From: Providencia sneebia DSM 19967
GTDB taxonomy: Bacteria > Pseudomonadota > Gammaproteobacteria > Enterobacterales > Enterobacteriaceae
NCBI RefSeq assembly: GCF_000314895.2
Contig: NZ_CM001773.1
Span: forward strand, 60,441 to 124,440
DNA length: 64,000 nt
Direction: 5' to 3'
Part shown: positions 12,267 to 20,752 of the stretch, in pieces
Position numbering within the stretch: position 1 is the first letter of the stretch
How the letters are laid out: the number at the start of each line of letters is the position of its first letter
Program-made: the position numbers and the translations under genes
The notes under the pieces: model-generated
The model's database searches: none
Told to the model about the DNA's origin: nothing
The model's input: only the letters and a program-made list of their open reading frames with translations

Positions 12267-12614
12267 CTATTCTACTTCTATCTTTTCTAACAAAGAGGAT
12301 AAGCCATGACGCAAAATGTATTTCACAATCTTACTACGTTCATATTCCGTTAACTGATAATAGGCTTCAACCCAAACTTGCAAAGCATCCGTTTTTTTAC
12401 TTTGATAATAGACCGGTGATTCGCAAAGGTTTAACTGATTTTGGATCTCATCAGGTAAACTCTCTAGGCAATATTCTACTGCTTTACCTTGAACACCTCG
12501 TTTACGACGATTTTGCCATCCTTCTCTTCTCGCCATCAGGTTCACTCCCTGAGGAGAAGTCGGTAAACCTTCTAAACCAGCTAATTCTTTTGCAGTAAAC
12601 CACATTTTTTTCAT
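12267..12614 (-). CDS. Mu-type HTH DNA-binding protein (paralogue 1)
   Basis: This 115-residue protein begins with a domain of the phage Mu repressor/transposase N-terminal type. The pattern W.TAKEL.GL.GLP....G.N..ARRE.W..R is followed by RKRGVQGKAVEY and SLPDEI. The remaining 50 residues contain a helical segment (WVEAYYQLTEYERSKIVKYIL). No catalytic transposase domain follows, so it is a stand-alone DNA binder, probably a regulator. It is a clear paralogue of the next gene upstream (12886-13248): both share the Mu-type block and a Q.W.EAY.QL...ER tail. It is convergent with ispB. Its function is not known from the sequence. Confidence 0.8.
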   Translation of the reverse strand: MKKMWFTAKELAGLEGLPTSPQGVNLMARREGWQNRRKRGVQGKAVEYCLESLPDEIQNQLNLCESPVYYQSKKTDALQVWVEAYYQLTEYERSKIVKYILRHGLSSLLEKIEVE

Positions 12615-12885
12615 ATTATCTCTTTCGAATTTATATGATGAAATTCACCCTTATAGCCGTATCTAAATAGGGTTGTTATTAAAAAAGAAAATCTATTATT
12701 TTTTGATATATAAAGCTTATTTTAGATTTATATCCTTTTGATATTATTGCATCATTTATTGATTACATTAACATAGTTATCTTATCATTATATTTTCACA
12801 AGAATGATTCATGTTAATTACATCATTAACAACAAACTATATCTACCTCGGAATATACTTATAGGAATTTTTTCTATTTATTGTT

Positions 12886-13248
12886 CTATTTTTCAGAAAG
12901 CATTTTTTTATTTATTAAATCCACCAATGAAATGACACCTTCACGCATAATAAATGCCAATATAATGTTTCGCTCTTCATTTGAAAGTTGGTTATAAGCC
13001 TCCTGCCAAATAATCGAATTTTCATTTTGTGTTACTTGATAGGTTGCTGGTGTTTCATAAACAGAAAGTGGCTCAAATAAATCCACAGGTAGGCTATTAA
13101 TATGATATTCCAACGCCTTTCCTTGTATCCCTCGTCGTTTGCGGCATACCCAATTTTCACGTCTAGCCATGGCATTGATGCCTTGTGTCGTCATGGGCAG
13201 TCCATTTAACCCCACAAGCTCCTTCGCTGTTAGCCACTCTTTTTGCAT
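12886..13248 (-). CDS. Mu-type HTH DNA-binding protein (paralogue 2)
   Basis: This 120-residue protein starts MQKEWLTAKELVGLNGLP. It continues with the Mu-type block (GINAMARRENWVCRKRRG, QGKALEYHINSLP) and a tail WQEAYNQLSNEERNIILAFI that parallels the neighbouring paralogue. It lies upstream of paralogue 1 on the same strand and divergent from the Ner-like sfsB across a 514-bp AT-rich spacer. This mimics the repressor/ner arrangement of phage Mu. No other Mu genes are present. It is probably a domesticated phage regulator; the target is unknown. Confidence 0.8.
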   Translation of the reverse strand: MQKEWLTAKELVGLNGLPMTTQGINAMARRENWVCRKRRGIQGKALEYHINSLPVDLFEPLSVYETPATYQVTQNENSIIWQEAYNQLSNEERNIILAFIMREGVISLVDLINKKMLSEK

Positions 13249-13762
13249 ATCTGACCCTCCTAGTCATTATTGTCATCAAAGAATAATTGCTGAAATTTTT
13301 TATAATTTCTTAATATCGATAATTAATTTGTTAGCTTAAATATTTATTATAAATCTATATATAAATCATCTATGTAATCTATATTTTAATCTCTTTTAAT
13401 AACAATAAATTGAGTAAATATCATTCTAATAACTTTCTTTTTTTAATTTATCATAAATATATATTAGAAGTATCTATAACGCACTCCTTTAATAAGAAAT
13501 TTTCAACAATAACCATTATTAGTTAGTTATTACATTCAAAGTGTTATACATAATCACAAATATAAGTAAAACCACTTTCTTATATTTCACAAAAATAAGA
13601 TTCATTTCATAAAACTGAATTTTTAGAAAAATTTAGAAATATTTTTGGGAAATTTCTGTTATTTTATTTCTAATAACAAGCAAGATTACACTGAATGTAT
13701 CACAATCTTCTGTTACCTGTACCACTAACTCTACATAATTTTAAATAAAAAAGGACTAAAAA
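13249..13762. other. AT-rich control region between the Mu-type repressor gene and sfsB
   Basis: This 514-bp spacer separates divergent regulator genes. Near the sfsB side the octamer TTAGAAAT (13633-13640) recurs inverted as ATTTCTAA (13666-13673), with a further ATTTCT between. These are candidate operator half-sites. No gene or RNA is evident. Confidence 0.4.
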
Positions 13763-14035
13763 ATGATTTTACGGAAATCAGATTGGCACCCAGCTGACAT
13801 TATTGCCGCTTTGCGTAAAAGAGGAACAACATTAGCCGCAATATCACGGCATGCAGGTTTAAGCTCATCGACATTAGCCAATGCGCTATCGCGCCCTTGG
13901 CCGAAAGGTGAGTGGATCATTGCAAATTTTTTGGGAATACATCCATCTGAAATATGGCCAAGCCGTTATTTCAACCCAATTACAGGTGAACGATTAGAGC
14001 GAAAAGGTAGAGAAAAAAATCAAACTGTAGATTGA
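13763..14035 (+). CDS. sfsB: Ner-like DNA-binding protein SfsB/Nlp
   Basis: SfsB (Nlp) is a small transcription factor related to phage Mu Ner; in E. coli it activates maltose-related genes with CRP. The 90-residue product contains DWHPADIIAALRKRGTTLAA and the recognition helix region SSSTLANALSRPWPKGE, followed by the IWPSRYF motif, and is near-identical in pattern to E. coli SfsB (92 residues). The ribosome-binding site AAGGA lies 7 nt before the ATG. In E. coli it follows ispB; here it follows after the two Mu-type genes. The strong match to Ner next to Mu-repressor-like genes is notable. Confidence 0.9.
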   Translation: MILRKSDWHPADIIAALRKRGTTLAAISRHAGLSSSTLANALSRPWPKGEWIIANFLGIHPSEIWPSRYFNPITGERLERKGREKNQTVD

Positions 14036-14047
14036 GTAAGCATAAAA

Positions 14048-14117
14048 AAACCGCTGATAACATAAATGAAGTGCCCACATAAAATAGGACACTTTATCAA
14101 TGTGTTATCAGCGGTTT
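14048..14117 (-). terminator. Long-loop terminator between sfsB and mdh
   Basis: A perfect 15-bp stem (AAACCGCTGATAACA at 14048-14062 with its inverse at 14103-14117) is followed on the minus strand by seven T residues, consistent with an mdh terminator. The loop is unusually long at 40 nt. It holds a second imperfect hairpin, AAGTGCCC (14069-14076) against GGACACTT (14087-14094). Confidence 0.65.
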
Positions 14118-14167
14118 ATTGGTAGCCCCAAAGTGCTACTCGTTTAGATTAAATACATTAATGCTTA

Positions 14168-15106
14168 TTAGCCATTAATGAATTTTTCACCTAATTCAAT
14201 ATCTTTTTTCAGTACATCTAACATTTCTTTCAGTGCTTTTTGCTCGAAGTCACTTAGCTGACCGAAAGAGATATGTTTTTCAATACCATTTTTGCCAAGA
14301 AGAACAGGCTGAGCAAAGAAACGTGCATGCTCACCATCACCTTCAGTGTAAACACACTCAATTACGTTAGGCTCGCCTTGTAGACCACGAATAAGTGATA
14401 AGCCTAGACGTGCAGCCGCTTGTCCCATGGACAATGTCGCAGATCCGCCACCCGCTTTTGCTTCTACAACTTCAGTACCAGCATTTTGAATACGTTTGGT
14501 GAGTGCAGCAACTTCTTCATCTGTGAAGGTTACGCCAGGGATTTGTGATAACAATGGCAGAATAGTGACGCCTGAGTGACCACCGATAACTGGCACTTCA
14601 ATTTCATGCGTTTTCTTACCTTTCAATTCAGCAACAAAAGTATTTGAACGGATGATATCCAGTGTTGTTACACCAAATAGACGGTTTTTGTCGTAAACAC
14701 CGGCTTTTTTCAATACTTCTGCTGCGATAGCAACGGTAGTATTAACTGGGTTAGTGATGATACCAACCAATGCTTTTGGGCATGTTTCTGCAATTTGTTG
14801 CACCAAATTACGGACGATCCCTGCGTTAACATTAAACAGATCTGAACGATCCATACCCGGTTTACGCGCAACACCCGCGGAGATCAGGACAACATCAGCA
14901 CCTTTCAGCGCTGGAGTCGCATCTTCACCTGAAAAACCAACAACTTTTACATCAGTAGGGATATGACTAAGGTCAGCAGCGACACCCGGAGTTACTGGAG
15001 CGATGTCATAGAGAGAGAGTTCTGAACCTGCTGGGAGCTGGTTTTTAAGAAGAAGGGCTAAAGCCTGACCAATACCACCTGCTGCACCTAGGACTGCAAC
15101 TTTCAT
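14168..15106 (-). CDS. mdh: Malate dehydrogenase
   Basis: Mdh is the NAD-dependent TCA-cycle enzyme interconverting malate and oxaloacetate. The 312-residue product equals the E. coli length. It has the nucleotide-binding motif [18 protein letters not shown] at the N-terminus, the substrate-binding arginine loop [12 protein letters not shown], and the catalytic histidine in [13 protein letters not shown] (His177). It is divergent from argR, as in E. coli. A quinone-dependent malate oxidase (mqo) is also encoded in this window. Confidence 0.98.
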   Translation of the reverse strand: MKVAVLGAAGGIGQALALLLKNQLPAGSELSLYDIAPVTPGVAADLSHIPTDVKVVGFSGEDATPALKGADVVLISAGVARKPGMDRSDLFNVNAGIVRNLVQQIAETCPKALVGIITNPVNTTVAIAAEVLKKAGVYDKNRLFGVTTLDIIRSNTFVAELKGKKTHEIEVPVIGGHSGVTILPLLSQIPGVTFTDEEVAALTKRIQNAGTEVVEAKAGGGSATLSMGQAAARLGLSLIRGLQGEPNVIECVYTEGDGEHARFFAQPVLLGKNGIEKHISFGQLSDFEQKALKEMLDVLKKDIELGEKFING

Positions 15107-15155
15107 TCTGAAACTCCTTTATTGAACTTAAAAAGTATATGATTTCGTTCAGTTA

Positions 15156-15264
15156 TATACCCTACCCAGAATAATTCAAAATGTATAGGTAACTTATGTC
15201 GTTCAATGTTAATCAGCTTCATTAATATAAGCAACTAACGACAATTTGAAGTATCATGGGTATA
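15156..15264. repeat. MITE-like palindromic repeat element
   Basis: The ends are inverted copies of one pattern. TATACCCTACCCAGAATAAT, continuing into TCAAAATG, starts at 15156. The opposite strand from 15264 reads TATACCCATGATACTTCAAA, continuing into TTG. The pattern resembles the TATACCCA.AATAATTC.AGTTG repeats known from Serratia, Yersinia and Photorhabdus intergenic regions. Single degenerate half-units occur at 6095 and 61696. Confidence 0.55.
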
Positions 15265-15582
15265 AATACATTACTGATGAAAAACAAATTGTTAACAGAC
15301 GTTGATTTTTTTTAACGCAGAGCAGTCTGCATACTAATTCTCACCATTTTAAACAAAATCCTTATCTGTTAATGAGATAAGGGACACTTTTTTAACAAAT
15401 AATTTTTGCTACTCTTGATTTACACATAATAAATTGTTTTTAAAACCAATAGTACGTTATCCCTTTAATTCAATTAACAAAAAATTCACATTGATTCAAT
15501 CAATTGATTTATCACTTAGCACTAGCTTATAACTTTCTGCTAAAAAACAGTCAAAATTAGAAGATATGTTCATAGCCCTTTT

Positions 15583-15632
15583 TATTGCATAGAAAAACAT
15601 CACAACTCAATTTTGTTGCATAAAAATGCACA
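15583..15632 (+). promoter_or_regulatory. Probable ARG boxes upstream of argR
   Basis: The perfect dyad TGCATAAAAATGCA (15617-15630) matches the ArgR operator core and closely resembles the box at E. coli argR. A second, weaker half-match (TTGCATAGAAAAACATCA) lies about 30 bp upstream. Paired boxes ahead of argR suggest autorepression. Confidence 0.6.
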
Positions 15633-15678
15633 TTTACGGATAATACTCACCAATTTACTAGCAAAGGATGGGTTAATT

Positions 15679-16149
15679 ATGCGTACACCGTCTAAACAAG
15701 AAGACTTGGTTAAGGCTTTTAAAGCCCTACTTAAAGAAGAAAAATTTAGTTCCCAAGCAGAGATTGTCGTTGCTCTTCAGGAACAAGGTTTTGAAAATAT
15801 TAATCAATCCAAAATCTCCAGAATGTTAACCAAGTTTGGTGCAGTGCGTACTCGTAACGCTAAAATGGAAATGGTTTATTGTTTACCCACTGAACCGGGC
15901 GTTCCAACTGCAACAAGCCCATTAAAAAATCTCGTATTGGATATTGATTATAATAATTCTGTGGTTGTGATAAGAACAAGCCCAGGTGCAGCACAATTGA
16001 TTGCGCGCTTGTTGGACTCTTTAGGTAAAGCAGAAGGGATTTTAGGCAGTATTGCTGGGGATGATACCATTTTTTCAACACCAGCTAATGAATTTACGAC
16101 CAAAGAACTTTATGAAGCCATTCTGGCTCTATTTGATCAAGAATTGTAG
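15679..16149 (+). CDS. argR: Arginine repressor
   Basis: ArgR is the hexameric, arginine-responsive repressor of arginine synthesis and a cofactor in ColE1-type cer recombination. The start at 15679 ([18 protein letters not shown]) gives 156 residues, exactly the E. coli length. The frame extends 22 codons further upstream without conservation. The winged-helix N-domain includes [20 protein letters not shown]. The C-domain has the arginine-binding and trimer motif GDDTIF. It lies divergent from mdh with candidate ARG boxes upstream. Confidence 0.97.
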   Translation: MRTPSKQEDLVKAFKALLKEEKFSSQAEIVVALQEQGFENINQSKISRMLTKFGAVRTRNAKMEMVYCLPTEPGVPTATSPLKNLVLDIDYNNSVVVIRTSPGAAQLIARLLDSLGKAEGILGSIAGDDTIFSTPANEFTTKELYEAILALFDQEL

Positions 16150-16184
16150 ATATTACTAAGCCATTTATTTTTGTGCCGCTTTAG

Positions 16185-16214
16185 TAAAAAGGAGAAATTT
16201 ACTTCTCCTTTTTA
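16185..16214. terminator. Bidirectional terminator between argR and mpl
   Basis: AAAAAGGAGAA/TTCTCCTTTTT with a 6-nt loop lies between the convergent genes argR and mpl, with T-runs on both strands. Confidence 0.75.
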
Positions 16215-16255
16215 CATATTAACATATTGAAATAATTTATTATTTACTTGAGAAA

Positions 16256-17635
16256 TTACTCATCATGCTGTGCTTCAGCTTTCTTCTTCAAACCCGTTAA
16301 TAATTTATTATGGATATCCCCAAAACCACCATTGCTCATGACAAGAATATGATCTCCAGGCTGGGCTTCTTCAATAACCATATTTGCTAAAGCATCAATG
16401 TCTGCACTCCAACGCGCAGGTTGTACACAGTTTTCAGCAATTTCAGTAACCATCCAAGGGATATTGGTTGGTTGGAATAGGAACACTTCATCAGCACGGC
16501 CTAATGCTGGCGCAATATCATTCTTGCTGATCCCCATTTTCATCGTATTGGAACGCGGCTCAAGTACAGCAATAATACGGGAAGTTCCGCCAACTTTACT
16601 GCGTAATGCTTCTAACGTTGCCAATATTGCTGTTGGATGATGTGCAAAATCATCATATACACTCACACCATGTTCCATGCCACGTAATTCTAAACGGCGA
16701 CGAGCATTCACAAATGAATTCAATGCAAGACAAGCTTCGTTTGCAGGAACACCAACATGGTGCGCCGCAGCAATGGCCATCAGCCCATTATTCATGTTGT
16801 GATTACCGACTTGGGACCAATTAACTTCACCCACTTTTTCTTGTTGGTAGAACACTTCGTAATGGCTGCTATCATGATTAAGTTTATTGGCCTGCCATTC
16901 ACCATGCTCACCAATCAATTCTTGCTCGCTCCAGCATCCCATGCCAATGACTTGCTTCAAATTTGCATCATTATCAGGCATAAAAATTTTCCCGCTACCG
17001 GGAACAATGCGCACTAAATGATGGAATTGTTTTTGGATAGCTTCGAGGTTATCGAAAATATCTGCATGATCAAATTCGAGGTTATTCAGTACCAACGTTT
17101 TTGGACTATAGTGAACAAATTTAGAACGCTTATCAAAAAAGGCACAATCATATTCATCTGCTTCAATCACAAAAAATGGGCTTTCACCTAATTTAGCTGA
17201 AACATCAAAATTTCCGGGAACACCACCAATGAGAAAACCGGGCTTATAACCACAATCTTCAAGGATCCATGCGAGCATACCTGCTGTTGTCGTCTTTCCA
17301 TGCGTTCCAGCAACTGCAAGTACCCAACGTTCAGGAAGAACATGATCATGAAGCCACTGAGGACCTGAGGTATAAGTTAGTCCTCTTTCTAATACAGCTT
17401 CCACACAAGGATTACCTCGCGTCATTGCATTACCAATCACTACCATATCTGGTTCAGGTTCTAATTGACTAGGATCATAACCTTGAATCAATTCAATTCC
17501 TTGCTGTTCAAGAAGCGTACTCATTGGTGGGTACACGTTCGCATCAGAGCCTGTGACTTTATGCCCTAATGAACGAGCCAATATTGCCAAACTTCCCATA
17601 AATGTACCGCAGATACCCAGAATATGTATGTGCAT
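16256..17635 (-). CDS. mpl: UDP-N-acetylmuramate:L-Ala-gamma-D-Glu-meso-DAP ligase
   Basis: Mpl reattaches recycled murein tripeptide to UDP-MurNAc. The 459-residue cytoplasmic Mur-ligase family protein has the ATP loop AGTHGKTTTAGM (110-117 core), the VIEADEYDCAFFDKRSKF central segment, and NGLMAIAAAHHVGVP in the C-terminal half. In E. coli mpl is directly divergent from fbp. Here the two are separated by about 8 kb holding a fimbrial operon, and mpl instead faces argR. Confidence 0.97.
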   Translation of the reverse strand: MHIHILGICGTFMGSLAILARSLGHKVTGSDANVYPPMSTLLEQQGIELIQGYDPSQLEPEPDMVVIGNAMTRGNPCVEAVLERGLTYTSGPQWLHDHVLPERWVLAVAGTHGKTTTAGMLAWILEDCGYKPGFLIGGVPGNFDVSAKLGESPFFVIEADEYDCAFFDKRSKFVHYSPKTLVLNNLEFDHADIFDNLEAIQKQFHHLVRIVPGSGKIFMPDNDANLKQVIGMGCWSEQELIGEHGEWQANKLNHDSSHYEVFYQQEKVGEVNWSQVGNHNMNNGLMAIAAAHHVGVPANEACLALNSFVNARRRLELRGMEHGVSVYDDFAHHPTAILATLEALRSKVGGTSRIIAVLEPRSNTMKMGISKNDIAPALGRADEVFLFQPTNIPWMVTEIAENCVQPARWSADIDALANMVIEEAQPGDHILVMSNGGFGDIHNKLLTGLKKKAEAQHDE

Positions 17636-17933
17636 TATTTTTCATCCAATAGCATGAGGTTTATCACTATTCTACCCATTAACTTTATGTTTATAAATGT
17701 ATTACTTATGAATTATTTTAGGTAATAGAGGTAAATATTCTTAAAACAATAGCAACAATGAATCCTGCATCACTGAAAACCTATCATAGAAATATTACTC
17801 GCAAAATAAAGAGGGAAATATCAATCGAGAAAGGGAGTTAAAAGAAACAGTGGGCTGTATGATAGATAATCTCAATTCAAAATGATTTTACACACAATAA
17901 CCCACTGTAATTATAATCTTTAAAAAAACTCTT

Positions 17934-18788
17934 TTATAAATACGACATAACCACATAAGCAAAAGCAGAGAACGGGCCAGGGCTCACAAAACCATTTCTC
18001 TCAAGAGTCGACGTCACTGTAAATGTAGTGTCATCTTCATCGACTTCGAAAATAGTTTGTGTCACTGCGGGTTCATTATTAATTGTAATAATAGAATATA
18101 ACTCATTTTTCTTTAATACGACTCGAGTACCTTCAGAAGGGTCACTATCCTCTTCATCGGGGCTAATTAACGTCAGTAATAATTGTGCATCTTGATTACA
18201 GCGTATAATGAACTCACCACTGACTGAATTTCCATCAACTTCATCTAACGTAAGTTCGCCATGGTCTAAATCAACATTGGAGGTCTGTAAAGAACACTCT
18301 AAGTTAGGTGGGTTAGGCAATTTACCACATTCTCCACCCGCCATCACTCGATATGAAGGCCCAGATCCAGAGCGAGATAAACCTACAGCCCCGCACCATA
18401 CAATACCTTCGTTAATCCGATCAGGTGCTGTTGCACTAGATACATAATAGAAAGAGCCAACACGTTCATATAATGCAGTTAGAGCATCACCAACCGTAGT
18501 CCCTTTAAAATAAACATTTTCTTGTTCAGGATCTATATAACGAGGATCATTAGGATTTCCAGAATTTTGCGTATTTACCCCTACCCAACATCCATTCGAA
18601 CAATCATAATTTAAAGGTTCTTGTGATTGTAAACCTTGATCAGTTAAATAAAGCACCGATGTATATTGGAATCTAGAATTAAAAGGAGCACTAGGGTCGA
18701 TACGATATGAAGGAATACTGACATACCAAGCGTTATCAGCAAAAGATAATAAGGGAAAAAATAAAAGAAACATGAATATCTTCTTCAT
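17934..18788 (-). CDS. MrpH-like fimbrial tip adhesin
   Basis: This is the last gene of the fimbrial operon. The start at 18788 (MKKIFMFLLFFPLLSFA) gives 284 residues with a signal peptide ending near residue 18. An N-terminal adhesin-like domain carries paired cysteines (DCSNGCW). A C-terminal pilin-like domain is marked by LPNPPNLEC and VDLDHGELTLDEVDGNSVSG, which resembles the Proteus MrpH pilin domain. Unlike MrpH, whose ligand site is reported to use histidine-bound zinc, the N-terminal domain here contains no histidine. It follows the preceding subunit gene closely, overlapping only if an upstream start is used. Confidence 0.75.
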   Translation of the reverse strand: MKKIFMFLLFFPLLSFADNAWYVSIPSYRIDPSAPFNSRFQYTSVLYLTDQGLQSQEPLNYDCSNGCWVGVNTQNSGNPNDPRYIDPEQENVYFKGTTVGDALTALYERVGSFYYVSSATAPDRINEGIVWCGAVGLSRSGSGPSYRVMAGGECGKLPNPPNLECSLQTSNVDLDHGELTLDEVDGNSVSGEFIIRCNQDAQLLLTLISPDEEDSDPSEGTRVVLKKNELYSIITINNEPAVTQTIFEVDEDDTTFTVTSTLERNGFVSPGPFSAFAYVVMSYL

Positions 18789-18798
18789 AATATAGGCC

Positions 18799-19344
18799 TT
18801 ATAGATATTCCAATATGAATGTTGCCGTTGCCCAAAATTCACCAAATCCGAGCGATTTATTTTTTAAAACTGTTTCATCACCTTGAACAAACGCTTTAAA
18901 AGGTAATATGTTGTCACCTTCAATTAAGCCTATGGCCTTTGATTCGTCCATTAGAGAGAGAAATTGACCATTTTCCATTTCTATTCCAACCGCCACACCA
19001 GTAGCCACACTATTACTATCTAGTGCAAGAAAGCCATCTAAACCATCGCCATAAGATGGATTTCCAGAAAAACTGACAATAACTGAATCAGCTATATTAG
19101 TTCTGCAATCTTCTAATTCAATATAAAAAGGAATGCTCGGTGTTCTTTCGTGTAAATAAAGATACTTACCAATAATGTCACCAAATTCTACATTAACAAC
19201 ATCATTTTTTACTTTACAAGGTGCTGATAGAATTGAACCATAAATATGAATAATAGTTTGGTTGTATCCCCCATTAGAATAGGAAATATTAGGTATAAGG
19301 ATAAAAGTAAATATAACTAAAATTATTTCCTTTATTCTTTTCAT
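18799..19344 (-). CDS. Minor fimbrial subunit
   Basis: This 181-residue pilin-family protein has a signal peptide (about 1-22). The conserved cysteine pair is SAPCKV and LEDCR, and it has the pilin pattern GVAVGIEM and the C-terminal strand FWATATFILEYL with penultimate aromatic residue. It resembles MrpF/MrpG-type tip-proximal subunits. It lies between another minor subunit and the tip adhesin, consistent with an adaptor role. It would be exported by Sec and assembled by donor-strand exchange through the operon's chaperone and usher. Confidence 0.8.
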   Translation of the reverse strand: MKRIKEIILVIFTFILIPNISYSNGGYNQTIIHIYGSILSAPCKVKNDVVNVEFGDIIGKYLYLHERTPSIPFYIELEDCRTNIADSVIVSFSGNPSYGDGLDGFLALDSNSVATGVAVGIEMENGQFLSLMDESKAIGLIEGDNILPFKAFVQGDETVLKNKSLGFGEFWATATFILEYL

Positions 19345-19356
19345 TTTAAAATATCT

Positions 19357-19983
19357 CTATTCATAATCTAGCTCAAAATAAATAATCGCACGATAACTAT
19401 TTGCTTTTAATTCTTGAGAGATTCGTATTGGTGCTAAATAATAAGTAAGAATATTCTGTCCGGGCTGTAGAAATTCAGGTGTAACGTATTCACCTAATGG
19501 AACTATTTTTTTATCTTGACCAAGAATGGCTAAACCGAAACCCTCGGCATTAGTAACAGAAACTAAATTAGGATTATTAGGTACCGTTTTAGCATAAAAC
19601 TTAATTTTTACGGATGGTTGAATATGGCTCCAAAAAGAAGTTCCTAATCTTTCATCTATTGAAGTAGCTGGAGTTCTAATACAATCTAATAATTCAATAG
19701 TAAAAGGTGTAGATTTATTTATTCTTCCTACATTTTGTAATTCAGCAGTGCCTATAACACCTAAATCGACTTCTTGATATTTTGATGTCATTGCCAACTT
19801 ACAAGGACTTTCAACTAAAGATCCATAAACATAAAGTTGTCCCCTAGCCCCATCAATACCTTCTGAGCTAGAAAATGGCCGGTATAATGTTTGATTTAAA
19901 TCTTTCTGTGCAATTGCATTTAAAGATAATGAAAAAACAACTAATCCGACAATTTTATATAAAATAAAATTTGATAGCTTCAT
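19357..19983 (-). CDS. Minor fimbrial subunit (MrpE-like)
   Basis: The start at 19983 (MKLSNFILYKIVGLVVFSLS) lies 2 nt after the chaperone stop and gives 208 residues with a signal peptide. It has pilin cysteines in ESPCKL and LLDCIR, the pattern EGFGLAILGQDKK, and a C-terminal strand (NSYRAIIYFELDYE). The C-terminal third is clearly homologous to the gene fragment at 52131-52331 in the second fimbrial locus, which helps to reconstruct that deletion. A role as an adaptor in the fimbrial tip is inferred from position. Confidence 0.8.
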   Translation of the reverse strand: MKLSNFILYKIVGLVVFSLSLNAIAQKDLNQTLYRPFSSSEGIDGARGQLYVYGSLVESPCKLAMTSKYQEVDLGVIGTAELQNVGRINKSTPFTIELLDCIRTPATSIDERLGTSFWSHIQPSVKIKFYAKTVPNNPNLVSVTNAEGFGLAILGQDKKIVPLGEYVTPEFLQPGQNILTYYLAPIRISQELKANSYRAIIYFELDYE

Positions 19984-19985
19984 TA

Positions 19986-20726
19986 TTAGCCTTTTTCTTT
20001 CACGACACACTTTTTACTGACACAAGAAAAATGAACCTGTGAACGTCCACCATAGTCATTAATATAAGTCAGCACAGGATGAGAACCTAATGTTAGCGGA
20101 TTCACATTTATAGTATCTTTACCAAATGGTTCTAGCATAACTGGATTAAAATTAGGGTCTGTTTTACTTTTATCATCCTTTGCAATATTAATAATAGTAA
20201 CATAATATGGCGTTGGATTTTCAATTGTGTAATTACTACTATTTTCTTGTAACTTAACTTTTTCTTGCCATGGATTATTAATAACATCTGTTCCACTCAT
20301 AATTAACTTTTCTGGTCTATAAAAAAGTTTAATTTTAGTTTGCAATGCTAATTGTAAAACATTCGCTTTTTCACTTTTAGGTGGAATTTCTCTTAAATTA
20401 AAATAGAACACACTTTCTCTATCTTGCGGTAATGCCTGAGTTGCATTAATTGATTCGATTTTAACTTGTGTTGGCTTCCCTGGTTCAACTCTTTGAACAG
20501 GAGGAACAACAACAAATGGCGTTTGAATTTTTACGCCTTTATCATTCTCAATCCATGCTTGAGCAAGATAAGGTAATTTTTCACTACTATTTGAAATATT
20601 CAAGGAAACAGATTTTTTATCTCCTTCAAATATGATTCGAGTGCGATCTAAAGAAAGTGCTGCTTGTGCATTCACAGAAATTGCACACAGTAATCCAATA
20701 CAAATTTTTTTATTTAGAATAGTCAT
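19986..20726 (-). CDS. Periplasmic fimbrial chaperone (PapD/MrpD-like)
   Basis: This 246-residue PapD-type chaperone binds pilin subunits in the periplasm and delivers them to the usher. The signal peptide is about 1-22 (VNAQA). The first immunoglobulin-like domain has the conserved subunit-anchoring residues, Arg in LDRTRIIFEG and Lys in TKIKLFYRPE. The G1 strand region and FYFNLREIPP are typical. The extended C-terminal segment has two cysteines (HFSCVSKKC). It is intact even though the usher just upstream carries a stop codon. Confidence 0.92.
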   Translation of the reverse strand: MTILNKKICIGLLCAISVNAQAALSLDRTRIIFEGDKKSVSLNISNSSEKLPYLAQAWIENDKGVKIQTPFVVVPPVQRVEPGKPTQVKIESINATQALPQDRESVFYFNLREIPPKSEKANVLQLALQTKIKLFYRPEKLIMSGTDVINNPWQEKVKLQENSSNYTIENPTPYYVTIINIAKDDKSKTDPNFNPVMLEPFGKDTINVNPLTLGSHPVLTYINDYGGRSQVHFSCVSKKCVVKEKG

Positions 20727-20752
20727 AACGTCAACTCAGTTAGAATTAGTTT

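Larger units (their letters stand above)
15107..15678. other. Divergent mdh/argR control region
   Basis: A 572-bp AT-rich spacer contains a 109-bp palindromic MITE-like repeat on the mdh side and arginine-operator-like sequences on the argR side. No gene is evident. Confidence 0.6.
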
